The translations under genes were made by a program, and so were the position numbers. Shown here piece after piece: positions 5,689-14,504 of a stretch of 25,493 nt of DNA; position 1 is the stretch's first letter; each line of letters opens with the position of its first letter. The notes beneath the pieces were generated by a model. It did no database searches, was not told where the DNA came from, and saw only the letters and a program-made list of their open reading frames with translations. Source of the DNA: UBA3792 sp964426415 (lineage in GTDB: Bacteria; Bacillota; Clostridia; Christensenellales; CAG-138); contig CAYRQM010000026.1 of the NCBI GenBank assembly GCA_964426415.1, positions 1 to 25,493 of the forward strand, in the 5' to 3' direction.

Positions 5689-7365
5689 TTATTCTGTTTG
5701 TGCCTGCGAAAGCAGCCGTGCGGCATGCTCCATTGCCGTCGCGTCGGTGGCGTCGCTGCCCATGATGCGGGCAAGCTCGGCGGCGCGTTCGGATGGCGCC
5801 AGCCGCCGCGTGACGCTGTGGGTTTTGTCGGCTTCGGTGAACTTGTACGCCACATACTGGACGTCCGCGTGGGCGGCGATTTGGGGCAGATGGGTGACGC
5901 AAAGCACCTGATGACGCTTGGAAAGCGCACGCATCTTTTTGGCGACGGCGTTCGCCACCATGCCCGAAATGCCTGTGTCGATTTCGTCGAAGATAAGCGT
6001 ATCGATGTGATCGGCGTCCGCCAAAGCGACCTTCATGGCAAGCATGATGCGGGAAACCTCGCCGCCGCTGGCAATCTTGGCAAGCGGCTTTTGCGGCTCG
6101 CCGCGATTGGCGGAAAGATAGAACTCCGCCGTATCAACGCCCGTTTCGGAAAGCGCCGTGTAAGGGATGTCGGTGAACACGGTTTCGAACTGTGCGCCTG
6201 CCATGCCCATATCCTTTAGGTGCGCCAACGTGTCGCGGCAAAGCGCTTGCGCGCCCTGCTTGCGTCGTGCGGAAAGCGATTGCGCCAACGTGCCAAATCG
6301 CGCCGTCGCCTCTTGGAACGCTTGCTTTTTTTGGTCGACTTGGTTGTCGCCGTCGTTGAGGATGGAGACTTCTTCGAAGATGCGGGCGCGATATGAAAGA
6401 ATCTCGGCGATGGTGGCGCCATACTTGCGTTCGAGCCGCTGGATGGCGGCAAGACGGCTTTCGATCTCTTCTAAGCGGTTGGGGTCGTAGGAAAACCCGT
6501 CGCGTGCGTCGCGCAGCCCGTACGCCACGTCCTCGATGGTGTAATAGGCGTCGTCCGCGTGGGACGCCATGTCTTGATAGGCGGGGTCGAACCGCCCGAT
6601 GCCGCCCAGCGATGTGCGGGCGTCGGTGAGCTTTTCTAAGACGCCGCCGTCGGCAAACAGCGCGTCATACGCCGCTTCCAAATTGTCGCGGATGGTTTCC
6701 GCGTGGCGCATCCGTTCGCGTTCGGTGGTGAGCTGCTCCTCCTCGCCTTCGGTCAGCTGTGCGCCGTCGATTTCTTGCAGCTGATACTGCAGCGCGTCGA
6801 TGCGCCGCGCCCGTTCATGGACGTGCGCTTCTAAGATTTTCCATTCGTTTTGGAGCTGCAAGGCACGCTGCCGTTCGGCTTGCGTGCGCGACAAAAGCCC
6901 GTCGCGGTCGCTGCCCGCATACGCGTCGATGAGCGCAAGGTGCGTGTCGCTGTTGAGCAGCGATTGGTGGGCGTGCTGCCCGTGCAAATCGACCAGCAGA
7001 TCGCCCAAGGTTTTAAGCTCGGCGGTGGAGACCAATACGCCGTTGACGCGGCAGACGTTGCGCCCCGAAACGGACAGCTCCCGATACAGCGTCAAGCCCA
7101 TGCCGTCGTCCAGCGTATGGTCGCACAGATAGCGGTAGGCGGGCGATTCGGCGGTCAGCAGAAATTCCGCCTCGACCGTTGCTTTGTTGGCGCCCGTGCG
7201 AATGCTGTCGCGGCTGGCGCGGTCGCCCAGCACGAAGCTGACTGACTCGATGAGGATGGATTTGCCTGCGCCCGTCTCGCCCGTCAATGCAGAAAAGCCC
7301 GCATCGAAAGCAATGTCGGACTTATCAATGAGCGCAATATTGGAAATTTGTAAACGTGTGAGCAC
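5689..7365 (-). CDS. recN: DNA repair protein RecN
   Basis: SMC-like ATPase of 558 residues, acting on the nucleoid early in double-strand break repair by recruiting and bridging DNA ends. Walker A is GETGAGKS (29-36); the middle is long charged coiled coil split by a short hinge; the C-terminal lobe holds SGGEVSRIMLAMK (ABC signature) and TLIFDEIDTGISG (Walker B and D loop), then CVTHLPQIAAHAD. Length is usual. The start is GTG at 7365 with GGAGG five bases upstream; the N-terminus MLTRLQISNIALID is standard for RecN. It begins 11 bases after the argR stop, the common argR-recN pair of Firmicutes, and ends at a strong terminator. Confidence 0.96.
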   Translation of the reverse strand: MLTRLQISNIALIDKSDIAFDAGFSALTGETGAGKSILIESVSFVLGDRASRDSIRTGANKATVEAEFLLTAESPAYRYLCDHTLDDGMGLTLYRELSVSGRNVCRVNGVLVSTAELKTLGDLLVDLHGQHAHQSLLNSDTHLALIDAYAGSDRDGLLSRTQAERQRALQLQNEWKILEAHVHERARRIDALQYQLQEIDGAQLTEGEEEQLTTERERMRHAETIRDNLEAAYDALFADGGVLEKLTDARTSLGGIGRFDPAYQDMASHADDAYYTIEDVAYGLRDARDGFSYDPNRLEEIESRLAAIQRLERKYGATIAEILSYRARIFEEVSILNDGDNQVDQKKQAFQEATARFGTLAQSLSARRKQGAQALCRDTLAHLKDMGMAGAQFETVFTDIPYTALSETGVDTAEFYLSANRGEPQKPLAKIASGGEVSRIMLAMKVALADADHIDTLIFDEIDTGISGMVANAVAKKMRALSKRHQVLCVTHLPQIAAHADVQYVAYKFTEADKTHSVTRRLAPSERAAELARIMGSDATDATAMEHAARLLSQAQTE

Positions 7366-7376
7366 GATGCCCTCCG

Positions 7377-7826
7377 TTATTTCATCATTTTTTGGAATTT
7401 TTTGATGAGGTCGGTGACGTTCTTGCCTTCGCGCACGGCGACGAAGATGGTGTTGTCACCCGCGATGGAACCGGCGATCTCCGGCCACTTCATGGAGTCG
7501 ATTGCCTCTGCCGCCACGGCTGCGCTGCCCGCCATCGTTTTGACGACGATCAGATTGCCCGCGGACGTGATGGAAACGACGCAGTTGCTGAACAGGCGAA
7601 TAAAGCGTTCCTGCAAATCGGATTCTGCCTTTTCGACCGTGGCATACTTGTAGCGGCCCTCCCCCGTCAAGACCTTGATGAGCCGCAGCTCTTTGATGTC
7701 GCGGGAAACCGTCGCTTGGGTCACGGAAAACCCTTGCGTGGACAGCAGACGCGCCAGCTCCTCCTGTGTCTCGATATTTTCTGCCGCAATCAGCTTGAGA
7801 ATCATTGCATGACGTTTTGTTTTCAT
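7377..7826 (-). CDS. argR: Arginine repressor ArgR/AhrC
   Basis: Transcription factor of 149 residues that senses L-arginine as a hexamer and binds ARG boxes to repress arginine synthesis and activate catabolism. The N-terminal winged helix covers about 1-70, with the recognition segment TQATVSRDIKEL at 36-47. The C-terminal oligomerisation and arginine-binding domain includes SIAGDNTIF near 120-128. Well-studied ArgR proteins have two aspartates here (GDDT); this one has Asp124-Asn125, a change in the arginine-contact motif that may alter affinity, or be ordinary in its clade. The ATG has AGAGG close upstream. Its position between nadK and recN is the normal clostridial arrangement and does not imply arginine genes nearby. 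Confidence 0.95.
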   Translation of the reverse strand: MKTKRHAMILKLIAAENIETQEELARLLSTQGFSVTQATVSRDIKELRLIKVLTGEGRYKYATVEKAESDLQERFIRLFSNCVVSITSAGNLIVVKTMAGSAAVAAEAIDSMKWPEIAGSIAGDNTIFVAVREGKNVTDLIKKFQKMMK

Positions 7827-7841
7827 TTTCCTCTATGCCCC

Positions 7842-8627
7842 TTATGAAAGTTTTTCGGATATCAGGCGAAACACGTTGCGCTTGCCGAATGTCAAAACCG
7901 ACACCGCTGCGTCCGCCCGCGTGATGGTGATGCGATCCCCCGCGCCGACCTCCGCGATGCGGTCGCCGTCTGCCGCCACGAACCCCCGATCCGAGACGGA
8001 CAAAACGACGGTGGAATCCATCGATGCGACGATTGGCCGAATGTGCAGCGTGTGCGGACAGATCGGCGTGATCGTCATGCAAGCAAGCCCGTCAGCCACA
8101 ATCGGGCCGCCTGCGGAAAGGGAATACCCCGTTGCCCCCAACGGCGTCGCTACGATCAGCCCGTCGCCGTACAGCTCGCCCACCGCGTGCTCGTCGACGG
8201 AAAAGTCGATGCGAACGACGCCGGAAAACGAATGCTTGTAGATGAGCAAATCGTTTAAGCAGAGAGACGGTGCGCCATCGTTGATGCGGCAAGCCAAAAG
8301 CGTGTGCCGCACAATCGTGTATGCGCCTGTCTTGAGGCTGTGCAGCGCGTCGGAAAACGTCGCCTCGGTCTGTTCGGTCAAAAACCCAACGCGCCCGCAG
8401 TTGACGCCAAACAACGGAACCCCGTGGGCGCAAGCCAAATGCGCCGTGCGGATAAAGTTGCCGTCGCCGCCGACAGCCACAATCGCCTCCGCATCCTTGG
8501 GGAACGCATCGTCCGCCCCCATCATCAGCGTGCCGTCGAACCCCTGTTGCTGTGCCTGTGCCATCATGCGGCGTGCCGCCGCCACGGTGTCGTGCCGATT
8601 TGGGTTCGCCGAAAAGACAAGATGCAT
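7842..8627 (-). CDS. nadK: NAD kinase
   Basis: Cytosolic enzyme of 261 residues that phosphorylates NAD to NADP. Diagnostic motifs are VGGDGNFIR (GGDGN at 53-57), NCGRVGFLTE, LNDLLIYK, and the GDGLIVATPLGATGYSLSAGG block that binds NAD. ATG 8627 is chosen because GGGAG lies eight bases upstream and the next in-frame start, at 8705, overlaps the promoter. It leads a transcript with argR and recN; its own sigma-A promoter sits 35 bases upstream. Confidence 0.95.
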   Translation of the reverse strand: MHLVFSANPNRHDTVAAARRMMAQAQQQGFDGTLMMGADDAFPKDAEAIVAVGGDGNFIRTAHLACAHGVPLFGVNCGRVGFLTEQTEATFSDALHSLKTGAYTIVRHTLLACRINDGAPSLCLNDLLIYKHSFSGVVRIDFSVDEHAVGELYGDGLIVATPLGATGYSLSAGGPIVADGLACMTITPICPHTLHIRPIVASMDSTVVLSVSDRGFVAADGDRIAEVGAGDRITITRADAAVSVLTFGKRNVFRLISEKLS

Positions 8628-8661
8628 GCCGCAATCTCCCGTCAATGAATATTGCAGGTTT

Positions 8662-8690
8662 ATTATACAATCACATTCCGCAAATAGCAA
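8662..8690 (-). promoter_or_regulatory. Sigma-A promoter of nadK-argR-recN
   Basis: On the minus strand TTGCTA (8685-8690) and TATAAT (8662-8667) are 17 bases apart in the gap after tlyA. No terminator was found between the tlyA stop and this promoter, so read-through from the upstream genes is also likely. Confidence 0.85.
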
Positions 8691-8708
8691 GAGAATTGTG
8701 AACAAACT

Positions 8709-9530
8709 TTATCCATTTATGCAAGATTTATGCGCCAAATCTGCCGTTTTCATGGACAATTCCGAAAAATCTTCTGTGATTGGGATGTTTTTGGTACTGC
8801 CCTTGGCGATGTATAAAAGAAATTCGATGTTTCCCTTTGGCCCCGTGATGGGTGAAAACGACAATCCGCACACCGTAAAGCCGATCGAGGACGCAAATTC
8901 CATGAGGTCGCGGCAGACGCGGGCGTGTACCGCCGTGTCGCGGATGACGCCGTTTTTGCCCACTTCGCTGCGCCCCGCCTCGAACTGGGGCTTGATGAGC
9001 GCCACGACTTCGCCGCCATCGGGCAGGCAGGCGAACAGCGGCGGCAGAATCAGCCGCAGCGAGATGAAGGACACGTCGATGGACGCAAACGTGATGGGAT
9101 CGGGATACCACGACGGCTCCATAAACCGTGCGTTGGTGCGCTCCATGACCGTGACGCGTTCGTCGTTGCGCAGCGACCAGTCCAATTGTCCGTATCCCAC
9201 GTCCAGCGCGTACACATGCTTGGCGCCGTTTTGAAGCATACAGTCGGTAAACCCGCCCGTGGACGCGCCAATGTCGGCGCAGACCCGACCCAAAAGGGAC
9301 AGCGGAAACTCGTGCATGGCCTTATCGAGCTTGAGCCCGCCGCGGCTGACGAAGGGGATGGCGTTTGCAAGCAGCACGATCTCGGCGTCTGCCGCGACCT
9401 CCTGCCCCGCCTTTTCGGCGCGCTGCCCGTTGACCCGCACTTCGCCCGCCATAATCTGCGCACGCGCCTTTTCACGCGACGCGCAAAGCCCGCGTGCGAC
9501 CAGTTCTACATCCAACCGTACCTTGCTCAT
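8709..9530 (-). CDS. tlyA: TlyA-family rRNA (cytidine-2'-O)-methyltransferase
   Basis: A 273-residue protein with an N-terminal S4 RNA-binding domain (about 3-60) and an FtsJ/RrmJ-type SAM methyltransferase domain. The SAM-binding motif is DIGASTGGFTD (86-96). A K-D-K-E catalytic tetrad can be assigned as Lys67, Asp152, Lys180 and Glu236. In mycobacteria TlyA methylates 16S and 23S rRNA; Firmicutes members (YqxC type) are less well studied, and haemolysin annotations are historical. The ATG overlaps the dxs stop in an ATGA junction with GGAGG upstream, so translation is coupled. The last 25 or so residues are not part of the methylase fold. Confidence 0.93.
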   Translation of the reverse strand: MSKVRLDVELVARGLCASREKARAQIMAGEVRVNGQRAEKAGQEVAADAEIVLLANAIPFVSRGGLKLDKAMHEFPLSLLGRVCADIGASTGGFTDCMLQNGAKHVYALDVGYGQLDWSLRNDERVTVMERTNARFMEPSWYPDPITFASIDVSFISLRLILPPLFACLPDGGEVVALIKPQFEAGRSEVGKNGVIRDTAVHARVCRDLMEFASSIGFTVCGLSFSPITGPKGNIEFLLYIAKGSTKNIPITEDFSELSMKTADLAHKSCING

Positions 9531-11356
9531 GGTTCCTCCATCAGTTCGTTCAATGCTTGGGTCATGCCGACTTCGTTGAGCGCGAACCAATCCCGCTGCT
9601 GCGAGACGGACGCGTGCGGAATGGGCACGCAAGGCAGCGCCAGTGAACGGACGCGGCACGGGTTGCACCGCAGCGCCAGCTTCTCGCCAAGGCACGCGAC
9701 GCTTTCTTCGACGACCAGCAAGCGCACGTCGTTTTCACGGAAATAGCGGATGTACTGCTCGTCCAGCGGCTGCAAGAATCGCGCATGCACCAGCCCGACG
9801 CCCGCCTTCTTGGCGACCCATTGGGCAAGCGGGAGCAGCGTACCCGTGGCGATGATCGTCGTCTTTTTGGGCGGCAGCACGGATTCCCATTGTCCGAATG
9901 TGATGGGATGCACCAGCGCCGTATCGGGCAGCGACCCGCGATTGTACCGCACGACGCACGGCTCCGTCCGCTCCAGCGCCATGCAGAGCATTTGCGCAAG
10001 CTCCACCTGCGTGGCAGGCGAATACACCGCCAAATGGGGCATGGTGGCAAGATATGCGGGGTCGAAAATGCCTTGATGCGTTTCGCCGTCCTCGCCCACC
10101 AGACCTGCACGATCCAGTGCGATGACCACGGGCAAGTCCTGCAGGCAGACGTCGTGCAAAAGCTGATCGTACCCGCGCTGCAAGAACGACGAATACACTG
10201 CCACCACGGGACGCATCCCCGCGCAGGCAAGCCCTGCCGCCATGGTGACGGCATGGGCTTCGGCGATTCCGACGTCGAAGAAGCGGTCGGGGAACCGTTC
10301 TGCAAATGCGGTCAGCCCCGTCCCGCTGGGCATGGCGGCGGTAATCGCCACAATGCGTTCATCCTGCTCGGCAAGCGTCGTGAGCGTTTCGCCAAAGACC
10401 TCCGAACAGCTCTTTTGCTTTTTGCCGTTGACCTTGCCCGTCATAATCTCGAACGGTGCGACGCCGTGGAATTTTTCGGGGTCGTCCACCGCAGGCGTGT
10501 AGCCCTTGCCCTTTTGGGTGATGGTGTGCAGCAGCACGGGCTTTTGCAGGATTTTGACGCGCCGCATATAGCGGATGAGTCTATTGACGTTGTGCCCGTC
10601 GATGGGGCCGATGTACAGGAAGCCCAAATCCTCGAAGGGCAGATTGGGCGCGAAAAACTTTTTGATGCGGTTCTTGAACTGCTCCATGTGCTTGCTGAGC
10701 CAACGTCCGAACCGACTGGTTTCCAGCCCACGCACCAGCGTGCGCTTGAACATGTTGTAGGCGCGGTTGGTGCGCATGGCGGACAGGGAATTTTTGAGCG
10801 CGCCCACGTTGCGCGAGATGGACATTTCGTTGTCGTTGAGGATGACCAGCAGCGGAATGCGGTCGTTGCCCGCGTCGTCCATCGCCTCAAACGACAAGCC
10901 GCCCGTCAGCGCGCCGTCGCCCACCAACGCCACCGCCAAGCCGTCTTCGCCCCGCAGACGCATGCCGCGGGCATAGCCCAAAGCCGCAGAGATCGCCGTG
11001 CTGGCGTGTCCCGTGTTGAACGCGTCATGGATGCTTTCGCTGCGCTTGGGGAAGCCCGAAATGCCGCCCGCCTGCCGCAGGCTTGAAAATTCGTCCTTCC
11101 GTCCCGTCAGAATCTTGTGGACGTACGCCTGATGACCGACGTCAAAAATGAGCTTGTCCTTGGGGCTGTCGAACACATAATGCATGGCGACGATCAACTC
11201 GACCGCGCCCAAGCTGCTGGCAAGATGCCCACCCGTTTGGGAAACGTGTTCGATGAGAAACGCCCGCAGCTCGTCGCACAGCGCGGGAAGCTGACGTTCG
11301 GGCAGCTTTTTGAGATCCTCTATGCTGTTGATGGCGTCCAAAAGCGGATAGTCCAT
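9527..11356 (-). CDS. dxs: 1-deoxy-D-xylulose-5-phosphate synthase
   Basis: Cytosolic thiamine-diphosphate enzyme of 609 residues, the first step of the MEP isoprenoid pathway: pyruvate plus glyceraldehyde-3-phosphate gives DXP and CO2. The N-terminal domain has GGHLASSLG (His44), FDVGHQAYVHK (His75) and the GDGALTGG to LNDN ThDP/Mg site (146-176). The middle pyrimidine-binding domain has GIAEAHAVTMAAG, whose Glu activates the cofactor, and DRAGLVGEDGETHQG. The transketolase C-terminal domain follows. Slightly shorter than many DXS proteins but complete. GGAGT lies five bases before the ATG. It starts four bases after the ispA stop, so the two isoprenoid genes are co-expressed. Confidence 0.97.
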   Translation of the reverse strand: MDYPLLDAINSIEDLKKLPERQLPALCDELRAFLIEHVSQTGGHLASSLGAVELIVAMHYVFDSPKDKLIFDVGHQAYVHKILTGRKDEFSSLRQAGGISGFPKRSESIHDAFNTGHASTAISAALGYARGMRLRGEDGLAVALVGDGALTGGLSFEAMDDAGNDRIPLLVILNDNEMSISRNVGALKNSLSAMRTNRAYNMFKRTLVRGLETSRFGRWLSKHMEQFKNRIKKFFAPNLPFEDLGFLYIGPIDGHNVNRLIRYMRRVKILQKPVLLHTITQKGKGYTPAVDDPEKFHGVAPFEIMTGKVNGKKQKSCSEVFGETLTTLAEQDERIVAITAAMPSGTGLTAFAERFPDRFFDVGIAEAHAVTMAAGLACAGMRPVVAVYSSFLQRGYDQLLHDVCLQDLPVVIALDRAGLVGEDGETHQGIFDPAYLATMPHLAVYSPATQVELAQMLCMALERTEPCVVRYNRGSLPDTALVHPITFGQWESVLPPKKTTIIATGTLLPLAQWVAKKAGVGLVHARFLQPLDEQYIRYFRENDVRLLVVEESVACLGEKLALRCNPCRVRSLALPCVPIPHASVSQQRDWFALNEVGMTQALNELMEEP

Positions 11357-11359
11357 CGG

Positions 11360-12160
11360 TTACTCCGTTCTGTTGATGAGGCTTTGGATGCAGGCGCGAA
11401 GCGCATCTGCCGCCGCGTTGTGATAGGGCGCAAGGAAGGCGCTTGCCTCGGATGCGCATTGCACCGCCATTGCGTGGGTGCGCGCACTGCCAAACAGCGT
11501 GACATAGGTGAGCTTATGCTCCGCCGCGTCCCGTTCGGCGTCCAAAAGATCGTCGGTCATTTGGAACAGCAGCCCAAGCTTTGCCCCAAACGCTTCCATC
11601 GGCGCTTTGGCGTCGGGGTCGGACAGCAGCGCGCCCGCCGTCGTCGCCGCCACAAACAGCGCGCCCGTCTTGTCGGCGTGGATGCGGGACAGCGTCGCCG
11701 CGTTGCGCCCCGTTGCGTTGAGGTCGTCGCTTTGCCCGCTGACCATGCGCAGCGCACCATAAAGAATTGCCGTCTTTGCCGCGTCGTGACCCGTCTGCCG
11801 TGAAAGCAGCAGCGCCGCCGCCGTCAATAGCCCGTCGCCTGCCAAGATGCCGTTTGCCTCGCCGAACTTGACGTGGGTGGACGGCTTGCCGCGCCGCAGG
11901 TCGTCGTTGTCCATGGCGGGCAGGTCGTCGTGCACCAGCGAATAGCAGTGAATCATCTCTAACGCGCACGCATAGGGCAGCGCCGTCGCCTGCGTGCCGC
12001 CCAGCATGTCGCACACTGCAAGCAGCAGGCAGGGCCGCACGCGTTTGCCGCCGTCCAACAGCGCGTAGCGCATGCTGTCGCACAGCAGCGGCGCCAACGA
12101 TTCTGTGCGGGAGGCGGCGTCCAGCGCCGATTCTACCGTTGCGCGATATGCCGAAAACAT
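11360..12160 (-). CDS. ispA: Farnesyl/geranyl diphosphate synthase (short-chain polyprenyl synthase)
   Basis: Cytosolic prenyltransferase of 266 residues that condenses isopentenyl diphosphate with allylic diphosphates to give mainly C15 farnesyl diphosphate, the precursor for undecaprenyl carriers and quinones. The first aspartate-rich motif is HDDLPAMDNDD (Asp78, Asp79, Asp84), with the two-residue insertion and upstream pattern of bacterial FPP synthases; the second is DDLLD (203-207). GGKRVRP (38-43) binds IPP. It is slightly shorter than the usual 290 residues, mainly at the N-terminus. The ATG overlaps the xseB stop by one base (TGATG). Chain length cannot be proved from sequence alone. 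Confidence 0.94.
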   Translation of the reverse strand: MFSAYRATVESALDAASRTESLAPLLCDSMRYALLDGGKRVRPCLLLAVCDMLGGTQATALPYACALEMIHCYSLVHDDLPAMDNDDLRRGKPSTHVKFGEANGILAGDGLLTAAALLLSRQTGHDAAKTAILYGALRMVSGQSDDLNATGRNAATLSRIHADKTGALFVAATTAGALLSDPDAKAPMEAFGAKLGLLFQMTDDLLDAERDAAEHKLTYVTLFGSARTHAMAVQCASEASAFLAPYHNAAADALRACIQSLINRTE

Positions 12161-12354
12161 CAGGAACGCTCCTTTTTGGCGTCCTGCATCCGCGTTTCGT
12201 ACGACGCCAGCATCGCCGTGCAGGCGCGGTACAACGCTTCGCCCTGCTCGTACAGCGCGATCATTTCGTCCAGCGGCACGTCGCCGCCCTCCAGCCGCGC
12301 CACGATGGACTCCAACTGCGCTTGCTTTTGCTCAAAGGTTTGTTCGTCTTTCAT
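12160..12354 (-). CDS. xseB: Exonuclease VII small subunit
   Basis: A 64-residue helical protein. Several copies coil around the large subunit to form exonuclease VII, which degrades single-stranded DNA from both ends into oligonucleotides. Family landmarks are FEQKQAQLESIVARLE, GGDVPLDEMIALYEQGEAL and a charged tail. The ATG has AAGGA six bases upstream and overlaps the xseA stop (ATGA). Size and context between xseA and ispA are as usual. Confidence 0.95.
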   Translation of the reverse strand: MKDEQTFEQKQAQLESIVARLEGGDVPLDEMIALYEQGEALYRACTAMLASYETRMQDAKKERS

Positions 12355-13562
12355 GGCTGTTCCTTTCCTTGCGCCACCGCCGTCACGCTGCCGTCGAAAA
12401 ACCGCAGCGTCAGGCAATCGCCTTTTTGTATGGACTGTGCGCGCGAAATCGGCGCGCCATGCTCGTTTGTCACAAGCACGAACCCGCGTGCAAGCGTGTG
12501 CCGAGGGCCGTTTGCCGCGATGCGTTCGCCCAGCACCGACAGCGCGCCGCGCCGCCCGTCCAACGCGTGCTGCAAAGCGCTGTCCATGCGTGCGTTTGTC
12601 CCGTCGAGCGCTTGCGATGCGTCCGAAATCCGCCGCTGCACCCGAAGCGCAACCGCGTCGTGCCAGCGCAGGGCAAGCCGTTCCTTTTTGCGCTGCACGC
12701 CCGTATGCAGTGCGGTGCGCATCCGCGTGCCGCAGTCGGAAAGCCGCGCCTCGATGACGGCAAGCTCGGGCACTGCCAGCTCCGCCGCCGCAGAAGGCGT
12801 CGGTGCGCGCAAATCGGCGACAAAATCGCTGATGGAGAAGTCGGTTTCGTGCCCCACCGCCGAAATGACGGGAATCGGGCAGCGATGAATCGCCTCCGCA
12901 ACGGGCGGCTCGTTGAACGCCCAAAGATCTTCGATGCTGCCGCCGCCGCGTCCTACAATGAGCACGTCGCAGCGATGCTCCGCTGCCGCACGGTCGATTG
13001 CCGCCGCAATCTCGATTGCCGCGCCATCGCCCTGTACCGCCGTCGGATAGACCGCAAGCATCATGGTGGGAAACCGCCGCGCAATGACGTTGCGCACGTC
13101 CTGCAGCGCCGCGCCCGACGGCGACGTGACCACGCCGACGCAAGCGGGCATCTTGGGGATGGGCACTTTACTTGCCGCATCGAACCAGCCCTTTGCCTGC
13201 AGCGCGTCGCGGTAGCGCAAAAACGCTGCGTACAAATCGCCTTCGCCCAGCTTTTGCAGCGCCGTGGCATAGAGCTGAAAGCGTCCGTCACGCCCGTAAA
13301 GCGCCGCTTTGCCGCACAGCCGCACCCGCATGCCGTCCTTGGGCAAGAACCGCAGCGATTGGGTGTACTGCCGAAACATCACGCAGGACACGGACGCCGT
13401 TTCGTCCTTGAGGGTGAAATAGAGGTGTCCCGACGGGTGACGTTTGCAGCCGCCCAGCTCGCCGTCCACCGTCAGGTTGGAAAGGTTTGGGTCGTGTCCC
13501 AACACCAAATCGACGTATTCGTTGAGCTCGTGCACCGTAAAGACGGGCGTCAATGCTTCCAT
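12351..13562 (-). CDS. xseA: Exonuclease VII large subunit
   Basis: Catalytic subunit of 403 residues. An N-terminal OB-fold nucleic-acid-binding domain (about 1-100, with VDGELGG and HLYFTLKDE) precedes the nuclease core, which shows VVTSPSGAALQDV, VGRGGGSIEDLWAFNE and SAVGHETDFSISDFVADLRAPTPSAAAE; a long helical region leads to a small C-terminal barrel. The ATG at 13562 lies within the end of the preceding gene (13-base overlap) with GGAG six bases upstream, and its stop overlaps xseB. The frame continues upstream for about 100 codons, but that part is the TsaD-like gene read in another frame. Confidence 0.95.
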   Translation of the reverse strand: MEALTPVFTVHELNEYVDLVLGHDPNLSNLTVDGELGGCKRHPSGHLYFTLKDETASVSCVMFRQYTQSLRFLPKDGMRVRLCGKAALYGRDGRFQLYATALQKLGEGDLYAAFLRYRDALQAKGWFDAASKVPIPKMPACVGVVTSPSGAALQDVRNVIARRFPTMMLAVYPTAVQGDGAAIEIAAAIDRAAAEHRCDVLIVGRGGGSIEDLWAFNEPPVAEAIHRCPIPVISAVGHETDFSISDFVADLRAPTPSAAAELAVPELAVIEARLSDCGTRMRTALHTGVQRKKERLALRWHDAVALRVQRRISDASQALDGTNARMDSALQHALDGRRGALSVLGERIAANGPRHTLARGFVLVTNEHGAPISRAQSIQKGDCLTLRFFDGSVTAVAQGKEQP

Positions 13563-14503
13563 AGCGCGCTCCGATCCAGCCCCAAATATGCCGTGCCCAC
13601 CGCGTTGTCCGACGACCATTCCGATGCGCCAAAAAGCAGATCGCACCGCACGCGATCCCTTAGCAGCGTGCGCAGCAGCGCAGAGGAGGCGACGCCGCCG
13701 CAAAGCAGAAACGGCAGATTGCCGTACTGTGCCGCAGCAGCTTGAAACTGCTTGTTGAGCGTGCGGGCAAGGCAGTCGTACACCGCGAACGCAAGCTCCT
13801 CCTTGGGCGTGTCGCAAAGGATGCGGCGCGCTTGGGACTCCGCGCCCGAAAACGAGCAATTGACGCCCTGCACCGACGCAGGCAGCTTGATTTGCCGCTG
13901 TGTGGCGCCGTTTGCCAATGCTTCGAATTGTTTGCCCGCAGGAAACGACAGCCCCAGCGCGACGCCGACGCGATCGACGAACTGCCCCGCGTGCAAGTCG
14001 GTGGAGGCGCCCACCTGCGTGATTTCATACGGGCGGTCGGCGTGCGGCCGCACCAGCAGCACGTCGGTGGTGCCGCCGCTGATGTGGACGGCGAAGAATT
14101 GTTCCGTTTGGAGCAGCGCTTCGTTGCCCAACGCGGCTGCGCGGATGTGTCCGCTTTGGTGGTCTGTCAAGATGCATGGCACGTCCAGCGCGGCGGCAAG
14201 CGCCCGCGCCTGCCCGCTGCCCGCCAAAAACACGGGCATATAGCTTTGCGGCTGCACCGTGGGCGTGGCGGAACACGCGACCGCGGCGATGCTTTGCCGC
14301 TCGACCTTTTGAAAAAGATGCTCGAGAAGCGTCGGAAGCTGTCGGACGTGTTGGAACAGCGCCTCGGACTGCCGCAGCCCCCGTGCGCCAAAAGGCACGG
14401 AAAGCATCGTCCTTTCTGAAAAGACGATGCCTTGTTCCTGTACGCAGGCGACCGACGTGGTGTAGCAGCTCGTGTCGATGCCGAGACAGACCCGATTCGG
14501 CAT
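13550..14503 (-). CDS. TsaD/Kae1-family paralogue (M22-like), function unassigned
   Basis: A 317-residue ASKHA-fold protein related to TsaD, the enzyme that makes the t6A modification of tRNAs. Recognisable parts are GIDTSCYTTSVA at the N-terminus, TDHQSGHIRAA with paired His115 and His119 (metal site of TsaD), HISGGTTDV, FPAGKQFE, CSFSGAESQA and CGGVASSALL. It departs from true TsaD in several places: the HxxxH surroundings, SGGTT for SGGHT, and a shortened GEAFDK region. A second, canonical tsaD is therefore expected elsewhere. The family is often annotated as a peptidase, but proteolysis is not established. It starts one base after the nusB stop and overlaps xseA, a common clostridial arrangement. 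The true role is unknown. Confidence 0.8.
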   Translation of the reverse strand: MPNRVCLGIDTSCYTTSVACVQEQGIVFSERTMLSVPFGARGLRQSEALFQHVRQLPTLLEHLFQKVERQSIAAVACSATPTVQPQSYMPVFLAGSGQARALAAALDVPCILTDHQSGHIRAAALGNEALLQTEQFFAVHISGGTTDVLLVRPHADRPYEITQVGASTDLHAGQFVDRVGVALGLSFPAGKQFEALANGATQRQIKLPASVQGVNCSFSGAESQARRILCDTPKEELAFAVYDCLARTLNKQFQAAAAQYGNLPFLLCGGVASSALLRTLLRDRVRCDLLFGASEWSSDNAVGTAYLGLDRSALWKH

Positions 14504-14504
14504 A

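Noticed and set aside
8628..8705. N-terminal extension of NAD kinase to an upstream in-frame start
   Set aside because: The added residues cover the promoter and ribosome binding site and are not part of the family; ATG 8627 has a good site upstream.
12072..13745. Plus-strand open frame of about 550 codons opposite ispA, xseB and xseA
   Set aside because: It is antisense to three clear genes, with shadow-type composition and no ribosome binding site or known motif.
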